Assembly: GCA_017399405.1 (NCBI GenBank)
Contig: JAFQCT010000021.1
Span: forward strand, 1 to 35,853
DNA: 35,853 nucleotides
DNA from: Clostridia bacterium
GTDB taxonomy: Bacteria; Bacillota; Clostridia; Oscillospirales; Acutalibacteraceae
Direction: 5' to 3'
The stretch's first letter is position 1, and each line of letters starts with the position of its first letter. Below are positions 6,397 through 13,544 of this stretch, piece after piece. The notes below the pieces were generated by a model, which was not told the origin of the DNA, did not search any database, and was given only the letters and a program-made list of their open reading frames with translations. A program made the position numbers and the translations under genes.

Positions 6397-7673
6397 TGGA
6401 ACGCAGATTAAATGCTGAACTTTGGGATAAAATGCATTATCTTTTCCGCGACTTCAATGACCGTATGGTGCATGTAGAACTCAATTATGATTTTGTTCCC
6501 GACATAGAAGCTCTTAAAACCGTTATTATTTGTGCATTTGAAAAAGTGCCTGTACTCCGCTCAAAATTTGTTGACACAAAACTTTCAACTCATTGGGAAG
6601 TTAAGCCTTATGTAATTGACGATATTCTTACAGTTGCATATCCTGACAATGTGGAAGAAGCAGTTGAACAGTTCCTTACTCAATATATTGCTCCTGACGC
6701 AGATAATCAAATGGAAATTGCACTTTTCATTAAAGATGGTAAAAGCACACTTTGTATTGTTGAAAATCATATGTGTATGGACGGTGGCGACCTTAAATAT
6801 TTCTTGCAGGCGTTCTGTGAGAACTATACAAAGTATGTGCAAGAGGGTGTAAGCCCCGTTGAATTCAGAACAGGTTCCCGTGCATATAATGATGTTTATT
6901 CGGGTTTTTCAAAAACTGAATCGGGTGTTGCACAGCGTCTTTTCAAGAATATTAACGCAAGAGATGACCACAAATTCCCACTTACACCTAATAATATTAG
7001 CGATAAATCATTTATTGCAAGAAGAAAGTTCAGTGAAGACACTCTTGCAAAACTTAAACCAAAGGGAAAAGAACTTGGTGCTACCGTAAATGAGTTGCTT
7101 TTAGCTGCATATTTTTATAGCGTTTATGAGTTGGCAGGATTCCCTGCAAGTGACAAGGTTATGATTTCAAGTGCTATTGACCTTCGTCGTCATATGGACG
7201 ATGTTCAGGACACAGGCTTTACAAATCATACATCTTGGATGCAGTGTGCTGTTCCTGAACGCGGTCGTGATATTTTTGAAACTATTAAATATGTAGTTCG
7301 CAGTTCAAACCGTTTTAAGAAAGATAAGTTTATGGGGCTTTACGGACTTCCGCTTCTTAATTTTGGTTACAGCATTATGCCACACGCAGCAAGTGAAGAA
7401 ATTATCAAGATTGGTTACTCAAATCCATATATGGCAATGAGTAATATCGGTATTCTTAATGGTCAGCAGTTAGCACTTGATGGTCACGAGCCAACTGATG
7501 CCTTTATGTCAGGCGCTGTTAAATACAAACCATTTGTACTTCTCACCGCAACAACATATAAGAATGTTATTACCCTTTCAATGTGTGTTCGCGGTAATGA
7601 TGAAGATAAAAAGATTGTAAATAACTTCTTCGACCTTATGGAGAAAAACATTAAAACAATTATTGGTGAATAA
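6396..7673 (+). CDS. Condensation-domain-superfamily acyltransferase
   Basis: A 425-residue protein of the CoA-dependent acyltransferase / condensation-domain superfamily (related to alcohol acyltransferases and NRPS C domains). The key motif NHMCMDGGD (residues 124-132) corresponds to HHxxxDG: the second, catalytic His (His125), Asp129 and Gly130 are kept, while the first His is Asn. Further family features are the N-terminal LWDKMHYLFRDFND, the VPVLRSKF segment, GATVNELLLAAYFYSV at about 222-237 and DLRRHMD at 262-268. No carrier-protein domain is attached. It overlaps the upstream membrane-protein stop, so it may esterify or acylate a lipid or glycan handled by that protein; this is inference. 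Confidence 0.85.
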   Translation: MERRLNAELWDKMHYLFRDFNDRMVHVELNYDFVPDIEALKTVIICAFEKVPVLRSKFVDTKLSTHWEVKPYVIDDILTVAYPDNVEEAVEQFLTQYIAPDADNQMEIALFIKDGKSTLCIVENHMCMDGGDLKYFLQAFCENYTKYVQEGVSPVEFRTGSRAYNDVYSGFSKTESGVAQRLFKNINARDDHKFPLTPNNISDKSFIARRKFSEDTLAKLKPKGKELGATVNELLLAAYFYSVYELAGFPASDKVMISSAIDLRRHMDDVQDTGFTNHTSWMQCAVPERGRDIFETIKYVVRSSNRFKKDKFMGLYGLPLLNFGYSIMPHAASEEIIKIGYSNPYMAMSNIGILNGQQLALDGHEPTDAFMSGAVKYKPFVLLTATTYKNVITLSMCVRGNDEDKKIVNNFFDLMEKNIKTIIGE

Positions 7674-7685
7674 TTAAAATCGCAT

Positions 7686-7712
7686 GGGACGCTGGCCACA
7701 GCGTCCCGTTTT
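7686..7712 (+). terminator. Terminator, GGGACGCT-type hairpin
   Basis: GGGACGCT / AGCGTCCC with loop GGCCAC, then a T-run; it ends the acyltransferase operon. Nearly the same hairpin occurs at 11136-11157 (loop GACCAC), so it is also a copy of a repeat. Confidence 0.85.
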
Positions 7713-7761
7713 TATGTGCTTTTCAACAAAGAAAAGGAATATAATTCGGTAAAGTGTATCA

Positions 7762-7790
7762 TTGTAAAGGTTTTTTATTTAGTGTATAAT
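7762..7790 (+). promoter_or_regulatory. Promoter of the DRTGG/hydrogenase-like operon
   Basis: TTGTAA (7762-7767), 17 bases, TATAAT (7785-7790), 40 bases before the ATG at 7831. Confidence 0.75.
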
Positions 7791-7830
7791 TATATAGTAT
7801 ATATCTGACAAAATGTCGGGAGGAATTATA

Positions 7831-8181
7831 ATGAAAGTTTACGAAATTAAAGAAATCCTTGATGCAGAGGTAATCTGTGGCGAAGAATTTATGGACCGTG
7901 ATGTTTTTACTGCTTGCGGTAGTGATATGATGAGTGATGTGCTCGCTTATGTTAAGGAACAAGCAGTTTTGCTTTCAGGACTTGTTAATCCACAGGTAGT
8001 TCGTACTGCTGAAATGATGGATATGCAGTGTATCGTGTTTGTTCGCGGTAAACAGCCTGACCAAGGTATTATTGACCTTGCAAAAGACCGTGATATTGTT
8101 CTTATGACTACAAAGCAAGCAATGTTTGCATCTTGTGGTATGCTCTATGAAAAAGGTCTTCGAGGAGGAGCAATGAAATGA
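7831..8181 (+). CDS. DRTGG-domain protein (first of two)
   Basis: A 116-residue stand-alone DRTGG-type domain, a small alpha/beta fold found in regulatory proteins of Clostridia. Visible features are the N-terminal KVYEIKEILDAEVICGEE, the ACGSDMMSDVLAYV segment (the SDLLS-like helix) and CIVFVRGKQPDQGIIDLAKDRDIVLMTT. The ATG at 7831 follows GGGAGGA; an upstream in-frame start six codons earlier has no RBS. It heads an operon with a HATPase, an [FeFe]-hydrogenase-like protein, another DRTGG protein and a PHP protein, a gene order known from many Clostridia. The ligand is unknown. Confidence 0.85.
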   Translation: MKVYEIKEILDAEVICGEEFMDRDVFTACGSDMMSDVLAYVKEQAVLLSGLVNPQVVRTAEMMDMQCIVFVRGKQPDQGIIDLAKDRDIVLMTTKQAMFASCGMLYEKGLRGGAMK

Positions 8182-8600
8182 GCAACTTGAAACTCCACTT
8201 CGATGTACCGGGTGATGATTTTACACGAGCAGGTGAGGCATCGGGTAAAGTCAAAAAGACCTTAAAGGATTTGGGGTTCAATCCTGAAGTTGTCAGAAAA
8301 ACCGTAATTGCTCTTTATGAGGCAGAAATAAACCTTGTAATTCATGCAGGTGGTGGCGAAATTGATGTTGAAATTTCACCTGAATGTATTGATATGGTTT
8401 TAACTGACCAAGGCCCCGGAATCCCTGATGTTGCACTCGCTATGAAAGAGGGCTATTCAACTGCACCTGATAATGTGCGTTCATTGGGATTTGGTGCAGG
8501 TATGGGACTCCCTAATATTAAAAAATACACCGACGATATGAAAATTGATTCTGTAGTTGGCGAAGGTACTACAATGTATCTTAAAGTTTTTACAAATTGA
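8178..8600 (+). CDS. RsbW/SpoIIAB-like HATPase (anti-sigma-type) regulator
   Basis: A 140-residue GHKL ATPase domain like those of anti-sigma factors and serine kinases. The N box is ALYEAEINLVIHA (about residues 45-57), the G1 box is DQGPGIPD followed by the ATP-lid segment EGYSTAP, and the G2 box is GFGAGMGLPNIKKY. Nothing else is present: no sensor, no transmembrane segment. The start codon overlaps the previous stop (ATGA), so synthesis is coupled to the DRTGG protein. The probable role is to pass the signal sensed by the hydrogenase-like protein to a partner by binding or phosphorylation. The partner is not encoded here. Confidence 0.88.
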   Translation: MSNLKLHFDVPGDDFTRAGEASGKVKKTLKDLGFNPEVVRKTVIALYEAEINLVIHAGGGEIDVEISPECIDMVLTDQGPGIPDVALAMKEGYSTAPDNVRSLGFGAGMGLPNIKKYTDDMKIDSVVGEGTTMYLKVFTN

Positions 8601-8610
8601 GTGATAATTT

Positions 8611-9900
8611 ATGAACGAAACCTATTTCCATTCTGTGCGACTTGATGAGGAAAAATGTAAGGGTTGTGTTTCTTGTTTGAAGCGCTGTCCTACGAATGCA
8701 ATCAGAGTTCGTAACGGAAAGGCTTACATACTTTCAGAGCGTTGTGTTGACTGTGGCGAATGTATAAGAATTTGCCCTTATCACGCAAAGTATGCTGAAA
8801 AGTATTCATTAAACGAAATTTTAGAATATAAATACAGAATTGCTGTGCCTGCACCTTCACTTTATGGTCAGTTCAATAACCTTGACGATACTGATTATGT
8901 GTTGACAGGGCTTAAACGAATGGGCTTTGACGATGTTTTTGAAGTGTCCAAGGGTGCAGAACTCGTCAGCGAGGCAACTCGTCTTATTCTTTCAATGAAT
9001 AAGACTAAAAAACCGTTGATTTCTTCAGCTTGCCCTGCTGTTGTGCGACTGATTCGTGTGCGTTTTCCTAACCTTATTGAAAATGTGCTTGATTTGAATG
9101 CACCTATGGAAGAGGCGGCTCGCCTTGCAAGAATTAAGGCGAGAGAAGAAACAGGGCTTTCAGATGAAGATATTGGTGTGTTCTTCATTACACCTTGTAC
9201 TGCAAAAATTTCTTCTATTAAACAACCAATCTGTAACGGTAAATCAAATATCAATGGCGTTCTTGCAATTAAAGATATTTACCCCGTACTCGTACAGCAA
9301 ATGGACAAAATCATTGAACTTGAAGATTTAAGTGATTCAGGTATTATCGGTGTTGGTTGGGCTTCATCAGGCGGTGAGTCCGCAGCACTTTTGAAAGACA
9401 GATATTTAGCGGCAGATGGTATTGAAAATGTCATAAAAGTTCTTGAAGAATTAGAGGACGAAAAACTTAACGACCTTGAATTTATTGAACTTAATGCTTG
9501 CTCAGGCGGTTGCGTTGGTGGACCGTTGACGGTTGAAAATCCCTTTGTTGCAAAAGCAAGACTTCAACGACTTCGTAAATATATGCCTGTTTCTTGTAAT
9601 CACCTTGAATATGAGTCAATTCCAAAAGAAATGTATTGGGAAAAACCTTTAGAGGCAGCTCCTTGGAAATTGGCTGACAATGTATTTGAAGCTATGCAGA
9701 AAATGAGCGAAATTAACGAACTTCGCAAAACCTTGCCGGGACTTGACTGCGGTATGTGTGGCTCACCATCTTGTCGTTGTTTTGCAGAAGATGTTGTTGC
9801 AGGTAAGGCCGATATAAATGACTGTATTTTCAACATAAAAGATAAAGAAGGTGTGGTTATTCCTAAACCATTCCGTACAGAAAATAAGGAAGAAAAATAA
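8611..9900 (+). CDS. [FeFe]-hydrogenase-like sensor protein with extra Fe-S domains
   Basis: A 429-residue iron-sulfur protein. Two [4Fe-4S] ferredoxin motifs open it (Cys16/19/22/26 and Cys45/48/51/55). An H-cluster-type domain follows. Its L1 is SSACP (Cys141), L2 is TPCTAK (Cys196), and L3 is NACSGGCVGG (Cys297, Cys301), so all four cysteines that ligate the cubane of the H cluster are kept. The usual proton-transfer Cys just before Cys141 is Ala140, and the Glu of the L2 motif is missing. These are traits of putative sensory (group C/D) rather than bulk H2-producing enzymes. A C-terminal Fe-S domain has Cys380/383/388 and Cys405. No PAS domain. Likely a cytosolic redox or H2 sensor working with the adjacent HATPase. 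Confidence 0.88.
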   Translation: MNETYFHSVRLDEEKCKGCVSCLKRCPTNAIRVRNGKAYILSERCVDCGECIRICPYHAKYAEKYSLNEILEYKYRIAVPAPSLYGQFNNLDDTDYVLTGLKRMGFDDVFEVSKGAELVSEATRLILSMNKTKKPLISSACPAVVRLIRVRFPNLIENVLDLNAPMEEAARLARIKAREETGLSDEDIGVFFITPCTAKISSIKQPICNGKSNINGVLAIKDIYPVLVQQMDKIIELEDLSDSGIIGVGWASSGGESAALLKDRYLAADGIENVIKVLEELEDEKLNDLEFIELNACSGGCVGGPLTVENPFVAKARLQRLRKYMPVSCNHLEYESIPKEMYWEKPLEAAPWKLADNVFEAMQKMSEINELRKTLPGLDCGMCGSPSCRCFAEDVVAGKADINDCIFNIKDKEGVVIPKPFRTENKEEK

Positions 9901-9946
9901 TGACAGTTAAAGGGTAATCACTAATTGCAATCTTATGCACAATTCT

Positions 9947-10029
9947 CAACAGTTATTTTCCCACCATAGCTCGTCCTAAATACTCGCCAATACACAAAGT
10001 ATTGCCTGCGTTTTATGACGGCTCTGTTG
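9947..10029. repeat. Imperfect palindrome, possible intergenic repeat
   Basis: The 189-base gap between the hydrogenase-like gene and the second DRTGG gene holds an imperfect inverted repeat. CAATAC/GTATTG around a 5-base loop, TAAA/TTTA, and CGTC/GACG share one centre near 9996. CAACAG (9947-9952) and CTGTTG (10024-10029) bound the segment. No ORF with an RBS is seen in it. It may be a small non-autonomous repeat or an RNA structure within the operon mRNA. Confidence 0.4.
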
Positions 10030-10089
10030 AAAAAACATCTTGTCGATAATTGCACATCGATTTTATTAGCGATTACAATGGAGAAACAA

Positions 10090-10416
10090 ATGAAAATAAG
10101 CGAAATTTGTGAAAAATTAGAACTTAAAATACTCGTTGAGGGTGACATGGACCGTGAAATCACAGGTGGTTACTGTGGCGACCTTTTAAGTTGGGTTATG
10201 GGCAGAGCACAGGGCGGTGACTGTTGGTTTACCGTAATGGGTAACATAAACGCTATTGGTGTTTGTGTGCTTGCGGATTGTGCGTGTATAGTTCTTTGTG
10301 AAAACGCAACTCTTGACGATAACGCAAAAACTCGTGCAGAAATGCAAGGTGTAACAATTCTTTCGTCAGAAGAAAATTCTTATACATTGGCAACAAAATT
10401 GGGTAATTTGTTATGA
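10090..10416 (+). CDS. DRTGG-domain protein (second)
   Basis: A 108-residue DRTGG-like domain, paralogous in fold to the one at 7831: KISEICEKLELKILVEGD, then GGYCGDLLSWVMGRA (the conserved Gly-Asp-Leu-Leu-Ser helix) and a C-terminal CIVLCENATLDDNAKTRAEMQGVTILSS. The ATG at 10090 follows GGAG by 8 bases; an upstream extension of 25 codons lies in the palindrome and looks non-coding. The stop overlaps the PHP gene start (ATGA). Together with the first DRTGG protein it probably forms the ligand-binding part of the redox-sensing unit. Confidence 0.82.
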   Translation: MKISEICEKLELKILVEGDMDREITGGYCGDLLSWVMGRAQGGDCWFTVMGNINAIGVCVLADCACIVLCENATLDDNAKTRAEMQGVTILSSEENSYTLATKLGNLL

Positions 10417-11126
10417 ACTTAAAGTATGATTTTCATCTGCATTCCTGCTTGTCCCCTTGTGGCGATAACGATATGACACCATACAACCTTGTCAATATGG
10501 CAAAACTTATGGGTTATGATATTATCGCCCTCACAGACCACAATTCCTGTCTTAATTGCCCTGCTGCCATAAAAGCGGGGGAGCAGGCGGGTATTACAGT
10601 TGTGCCCGGAATGGAACTTTGCACATCAGAAGAAATTCATACAGTTTGCCTTTTCCCTACACTCGAAAATGCATTGGAGTTTTCAGAATATGTAAAAACC
10701 ACAATGCCACCCGTTAAAAATGACGAAAGCATTTTCGGTAATCAATATATAATGGACGATACTGACCAGATACTTGGTAGTGAAGAAATCCTTTTAACAA
10801 CTGCATCGGGAATAAGCATTGATGATGTTGTAGCAGAAGTTTCACGATTTAACGGAGTAGTTTTCCCTGCCCATCTTGACCGTGCATCTTATTCGGTGCT
10901 TTCAGTTTTGGGCTTTATGTACCCTGAAATGAACTTTACTTGTGCCGAGTTTACCCATAAAGCGTACATTCCGCAGTATGAAGAAAAACATCCTTTGCTT
11001 AAAGGAATGAAACATCTTCGCAACTCCGACGCCCACTACCTTGAAAATATGCTTGAAGCAAGTGAAGAAATCGACCTTCCCGAATGTACTGCAAGGGCAG
11101 TTGTTAATTATATTTTAGGAGAATAA
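10413..11126 (+). CDS. PHP-domain metal-dependent phosphoesterase
   Basis: A 237-residue PHP-family protein. Motif I is DFHLHSCLSPCGDND (His-x-His metal ligands), motif II is ALTDHNS, and further expected metal ligands are Glu in VPGMELCTSEEIH, His in VVFPAHLDR, and the C-terminal NSDAH. These mark a trinuclear metal site hydrolysing phosphate esters, as in histidinol phosphatase or nucleotide/oligoribonucleotide phosphatases. Last gene of the DRTGG/HATPase/hydrogenase-like operon; a GGGACGCT hairpin follows. The substrate is not deducible, but the gene partnership is widespread in Clostridia, so it may act on a signalling nucleotide. Confidence 0.88.
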   Translation: MNLKYDFHLHSCLSPCGDNDMTPYNLVNMAKLMGYDIIALTDHNSCLNCPAAIKAGEQAGITVVPGMELCTSEEIHTVCLFPTLENALEFSEYVKTTMPPVKNDESIFGNQYIMDDTDQILGSEEILLTTASGISIDDVVAEVSRFNGVVFPAHLDRASYSVLSVLGFMYPEMNFTCAEFTHKAYIPQYEEKHPLLKGMKHLRNSDAHYLENMLEASEEIDLPECTARAVVNYILGE

Positions 11127-11135
11127 AAAATGTAA

Positions 11136-11157
11136 GGGACGCTGACCACAGCGTCCC
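11136..11157. repeat. GGGACGCT-type hairpin, second copy
   Basis: GGGACGCT / AGCGTCCC with loop GACCAC, differing by one base from the hairpin at 7686-7707. Unlike that copy it has no T-run (GAAAGG follows), so it is not a proper terminator on the plus strand. It separates the PHP gene from the next gene. Confidence 0.7.
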
Positions 11158-11184
11158 GAAAGGAAGTTTGAAAGGGGTATTTTT

Positions 11185-12018
11185 ATGAAAAAGATGAGCA
11201 AAGGCAAAAGAATAGCTATAATTATTATTTCAGTTATACTCTCATTAGTTATAGTGTTACCTGTTGGACTGTTTGTGTTTTTCTTCCGTATAACACCAAT
11301 TTTTATGGATGGAGAAGAGATTAAAGCTGAATACATAGACAACCCTGCAATGAGCGTTTCTTGGCAAGAATATGATAAACAAAATCTTGTATTATCAGTC
11401 GAAACGACAACTCACACAAAAGATAGTTTTGAAATAACTTTACCAGATAACTTTGTTTTTAATGAAGATGAATCAAGTGATGGTAATTATGTATTTTGGA
11501 TTAAAAACGGTGAAGAACCATCGGCAATAGTTTCGATATCAGACCCAATGCTTTTAACTGAAGATTCAGAGTATGAGGAAGAAATAAAAGATTATAAAAC
11601 AATGCAACTTATACAAAAGATTTTATATGGTCATGCATCTAAAAAAGGTTATGGAATAGAATTGGGAACAGAGTATGACTATAACCTTTTAGTGAATAGC
11701 ATAAATGTATCTACTTTTGACACAAATAATCATCATCAAGTTTTTGTTGTATCACAAGCAGGAATGATGAAATCACTTGCAGCAACACCTTTAATGTCGC
11801 CTAAATCGATATATAAAGTTGATACAGATACATACAAAGGATTTATTTATGATAGAAGCAAGGTTAGAGATGATGGTAGTATTTTAAAATGGTATTCTAT
11901 GGATGCTTATGCACCAGACAATCTTAATTCTGCCTATACTATTTACATTTCGGATATGAATAATGTATTAACAGAAGAAGATGTTTTTGCAATCCTTAAT
12001 TCATTCAAAGTTAAATAA
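11185..12018 (+). CDS. Membrane-anchored extracytoplasmic protein, unknown function
   Basis: A 277-residue protein with a positively charged N-terminus (MKKMSKGKR) and one long hydrophobic segment (about 10-36), without a lipobox or clear signal-peptidase site. It is probably a type II single-span protein with the rest outside. The outer domain is polar, acidic and tyrosine-rich with no Cys and no catalytic motif I recognise. The start is chosen on AAAGGGG 9 bases upstream. Codon use is somewhat more ATA/AGA-rich than its neighbours, which may hint at later acquisition. A shared terminator separates it from the convergent PPTase gene. Confidence 0.75.
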   Translation: MKKMSKGKRIAIIIISVILSLVIVLPVGLFVFFFRITPIFMDGEEIKAEYIDNPAMSVSWQEYDKQNLVLSVETTTHTKDSFEITLPDNFVFNEDESSDGNYVFWIKNGEEPSAIVSISDPMLLTEDSEYEEEIKDYKTMQLIQKILYGHASKKGYGIELGTEYDYNLLVNSINVSTFDTNNHHQVFVVSQAGMMKSLAATPLMSPKSIYKVDTDTYKGFIYDRSKVRDDGSILKWYSMDAYAPDNLNSAYTIYISDMNNVLTEEDVFAILNSFKVK

Positions 12019-12030
12019 AAACAACAAAAA

Positions 12031-12060
12031 AAGGGACACAAATGTGTCCCTTAATTTTTT
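12031..12060. terminator. Bidirectional terminator between convergent genes
   Basis: AAGGGACACA / TGTGTCCCTT, a 10-bp arm palindrome, flanked by an A-run on the left and a T-run on the right. It serves both the gene ending at 12018 and the minus-strand PPTase ending at 12062. Confidence 0.88.
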
Positions 12061-12061
12061 G

Positions 12062-12574
12062 CTATTTTATTTTCTCACAAATTGATAATACATAATCATT
12101 TACTATTTCTGTGTGGAATTCGTAATCTTGTAAATCAAAAATGTCAAAGCCCTTCATAATTTCGTTTACGCCTTGTCCGTCAATTTTACTGTACGCCTCT
12201 TTTTGAGTCCATATTTCATAAAACTGTTCAGGGGTAGGGTTATTCTTAAAAGTTTCTAACTCTTTACCACAAAAAACTCGATTTGATAGTTTTTCTAAAT
12301 TCCTTTTTCCGTTTATGAGTTCAATGTCAATTCCAATAGGTTTGTTACTTCTGCAAACTGCAACCATATCGCCACTATGGGAAATGCTTACAAAACAGTT
12401 GTCAGCCATTGGTTTGTTCCTGTCATACCAAAGATTTTCTACACCCATATTAAGAAGTTCGGTTGCCGCCGCAATACTTTCTGGCTTTTTACAATGGTCT
12501 TTGATATTCTGTGGTAAAAGACTTTTATCATATTCAGTTTTTTCTGTAAGATTAAAGAAATAAACCGATGTCAT
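12062..12574 (-). CDS. 4'-phosphopantetheinyl transferase (Sfp-type)
   Basis: A 170-residue Sfp-superfamily enzyme that would transfer phosphopantetheine from CoA to a serine on a carrier protein. Motifs: FVSISHSGD (His66), GIDIE (Asp83 and Glu85, Mg2+ ligands) and FYEIWTQKEAYSK (Trp122, Lys125, Glu126). It is shorter than typical Sfp (about 220) because the N-terminal lobe is reduced, but all core motifs are present. GGTGAT precedes the ATG. No carrier-protein or synthase gene is adjacent. The condensation-like enzyme at 6396 is the only thematically related gene, and no link is shown. Confidence 0.88.
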   Translation of the reverse strand: MTSVYFFNLTEKTEYDKSLLPQNIKDHCKKPESIAAATELLNMGVENLWYDRNKPMADNCFVSISHSGDMVAVCRSNKPIGIDIELINGKRNLEKLSNRVFCGKELETFKNNPTPEQFYEIWTQKEAYSKIDGQGVNEIMKGFDIFDLQDYEFHTEIVNDYVLSICEKIK

Positions 12575-12607
12575 AAAATCACCGTGTTTATTCTATCACA
12601 AAGAAAT

Positions 12608-13276
12608 TCAAATATCTACTCTTTTACCTAAATAATCTGATGGCGAAACGGTGACTCCGTCTTTATAAAGTTCAAAATGCAAGTGAATACCGTCTGCACT
12701 CTCAATAGGGATTTCACCAAGTACACCGATTTTACTGTTTGCCTTTATTTCTTCACCAGGTTGTGCTACACCATCTTTTTGTAATCCATAGTACTTGGCA
12801 GTAAATCCGTTACCGTGGTTAATTGTAATAATCGTTCCCCATATTTCACTGTGTTCAAGTTCAGTAACTGTGCCATCACATATTGCATTCACTTGGTCGC
12901 CTTCAGCACCATTTATGTCAACTCCGTTATGAGTTCGCCAATCGTCTGTGGTTTTATTTTTTACGATTTCACCTTTTGAGTATTCTCTTGCAACTTTGTT
13001 ACCTAAAGGGAAAGAGTAAAACACGCTTATAGGAGTTTCTTCTGTAGTTGTAATGGGGTCAGTTCTGTCGTCACGGACATTCTCAACAGGGGTATTAACC
13101 TCTATATCTTCTGTTGTCTGCTCTGTGGTGGTAATTGTAGTATCGGACTCTTGTGGTGTAATGTTGTTATCTTTGTTAGAGAACCAGATTGAAAAAAGTG
13201 TGACACCACATAATGCTAATGCTGAAACAGAGTAAATAGTTTTTTTGATTTTTTCTTGATTTTTTATTCTTTTCAA
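12608..13276 (-). CDS. M23/LytM-domain protein, SpoIIQ-like
   Basis: A 222-residue protein starting at a TTG codon, with AGAGGTG 7 bases before it. A membrane segment (about 13-32) is followed by a Thr/Glu-rich linker (about 35-83) and a LytM domain. HNGVD gives His116 and Asp120, and HLH gives His198 and His200, so the metal site and catalytic His pair look intact. The usual His after Tyr in the Y-x-H-L motif is Gly164 (KYYGL), so activity is uncertain. Size, topology and a single LytM domain match SpoIIQ, the forespore partner of SpoIIIAH during engulfment. A sigma-F/G-like promoter upstream supports that. It could instead be a general M23 endopeptidase. Confidence 0.8.
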   Translation of the reverse strand: MKRIKNQEKIKKTIYSVSALALCGVTLFSIWFSNKDNNITPQESDTTITTTEQTTEDIEVNTPVENVRDDRTDPITTTEETPISVFYSFPLGNKVAREYSKGEIVKNKTTDDWRTHNGVDINGAEGDQVNAICDGTVTELEHSEIWGTIITINHGNGFTAKYYGLQKDGVAQPGEEIKANSKIGVLGEIPIESADGIHLHFELYKDGVTVSPSDYLGKRVDI

Positions 13277-13294
13277 TTAAAACACCTCTGTACC

Positions 13295-13323
13295 TATTTT
13301 TGACAGAAGTGCATAATTTATAC
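13295..13323 (-). promoter_or_regulatory. Candidate forespore sigma (sigma-F/G) promoter
   Basis: On the minus strand GTATA (13319-13323), 14 bases, GTCAAAAATA (13295-13304). This fits the forespore -35 GYATA exactly and the -10 pattern GGHNAHAHT with one mismatch. Transcription would start near 13288, just ahead of the TTG start at 13276. No vegetative promoter is evident in this gap for that gene. Confidence 0.5.
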
Positions 13324-13324
13324 A

Positions 13325-13431
13325 AGAAAAAACGGACGGTTGCGGAGCCGTCCGTTTTTCCGACTGACCTACATCAGTCTTGAGGGGTTGTTTGAGGATG
13401 GGGTATGTGCACCGCAGTCTCCCTTGGTGCA
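13325..13431 (-). ncRNA. Probable small regulatory RNA with C-rich single-stranded centre
   Basis: Minus-strand unit of about 107 nt with no ORF. The 5' hairpin TGCACC/GGTGCA lies directly at the predicted start. Then comes an unpaired C-rich stretch (about 13382-13406) with CCCC, CCTC and CCCCTC motifs, a second hairpin GACTGA/TCAGTC, and a strong terminator (AAAACGGACGG / CCGTCCGTTTT then a T-run). The order promoter, 5' hairpin, C-rich linker, terminator is that of trans-acting sRNAs that pair with GAGG Shine-Dalgarno sequences. I cannot assign it to a known family. The plus strand also ends in a hairpin plus T-run, so the opposite orientation is less likely but possible. Confidence 0.6.
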
Positions 13432-13436
13432 TTTTT

Positions 13437-13464
13437 ATAATAACTTACAAATATGAAAAAACAA
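13437..13464 (-). promoter_or_regulatory. Candidate promoter of the small RNA
   Basis: Minus-strand TTGTTT (13459-13464), 16 bases, TATTAT (13437-13442). Transcription would begin at the first base or two of the 5' hairpin, which supports the minus-strand reading. Confidence 0.5.
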
Positions 13465-13544
13465 TGAATATTCTTTTAATATTCAGAAAAAGAAATATGA
13501 ACAAGCATAAAAATAATTAAAATAAAAAATTTTCAAAAAATTAT

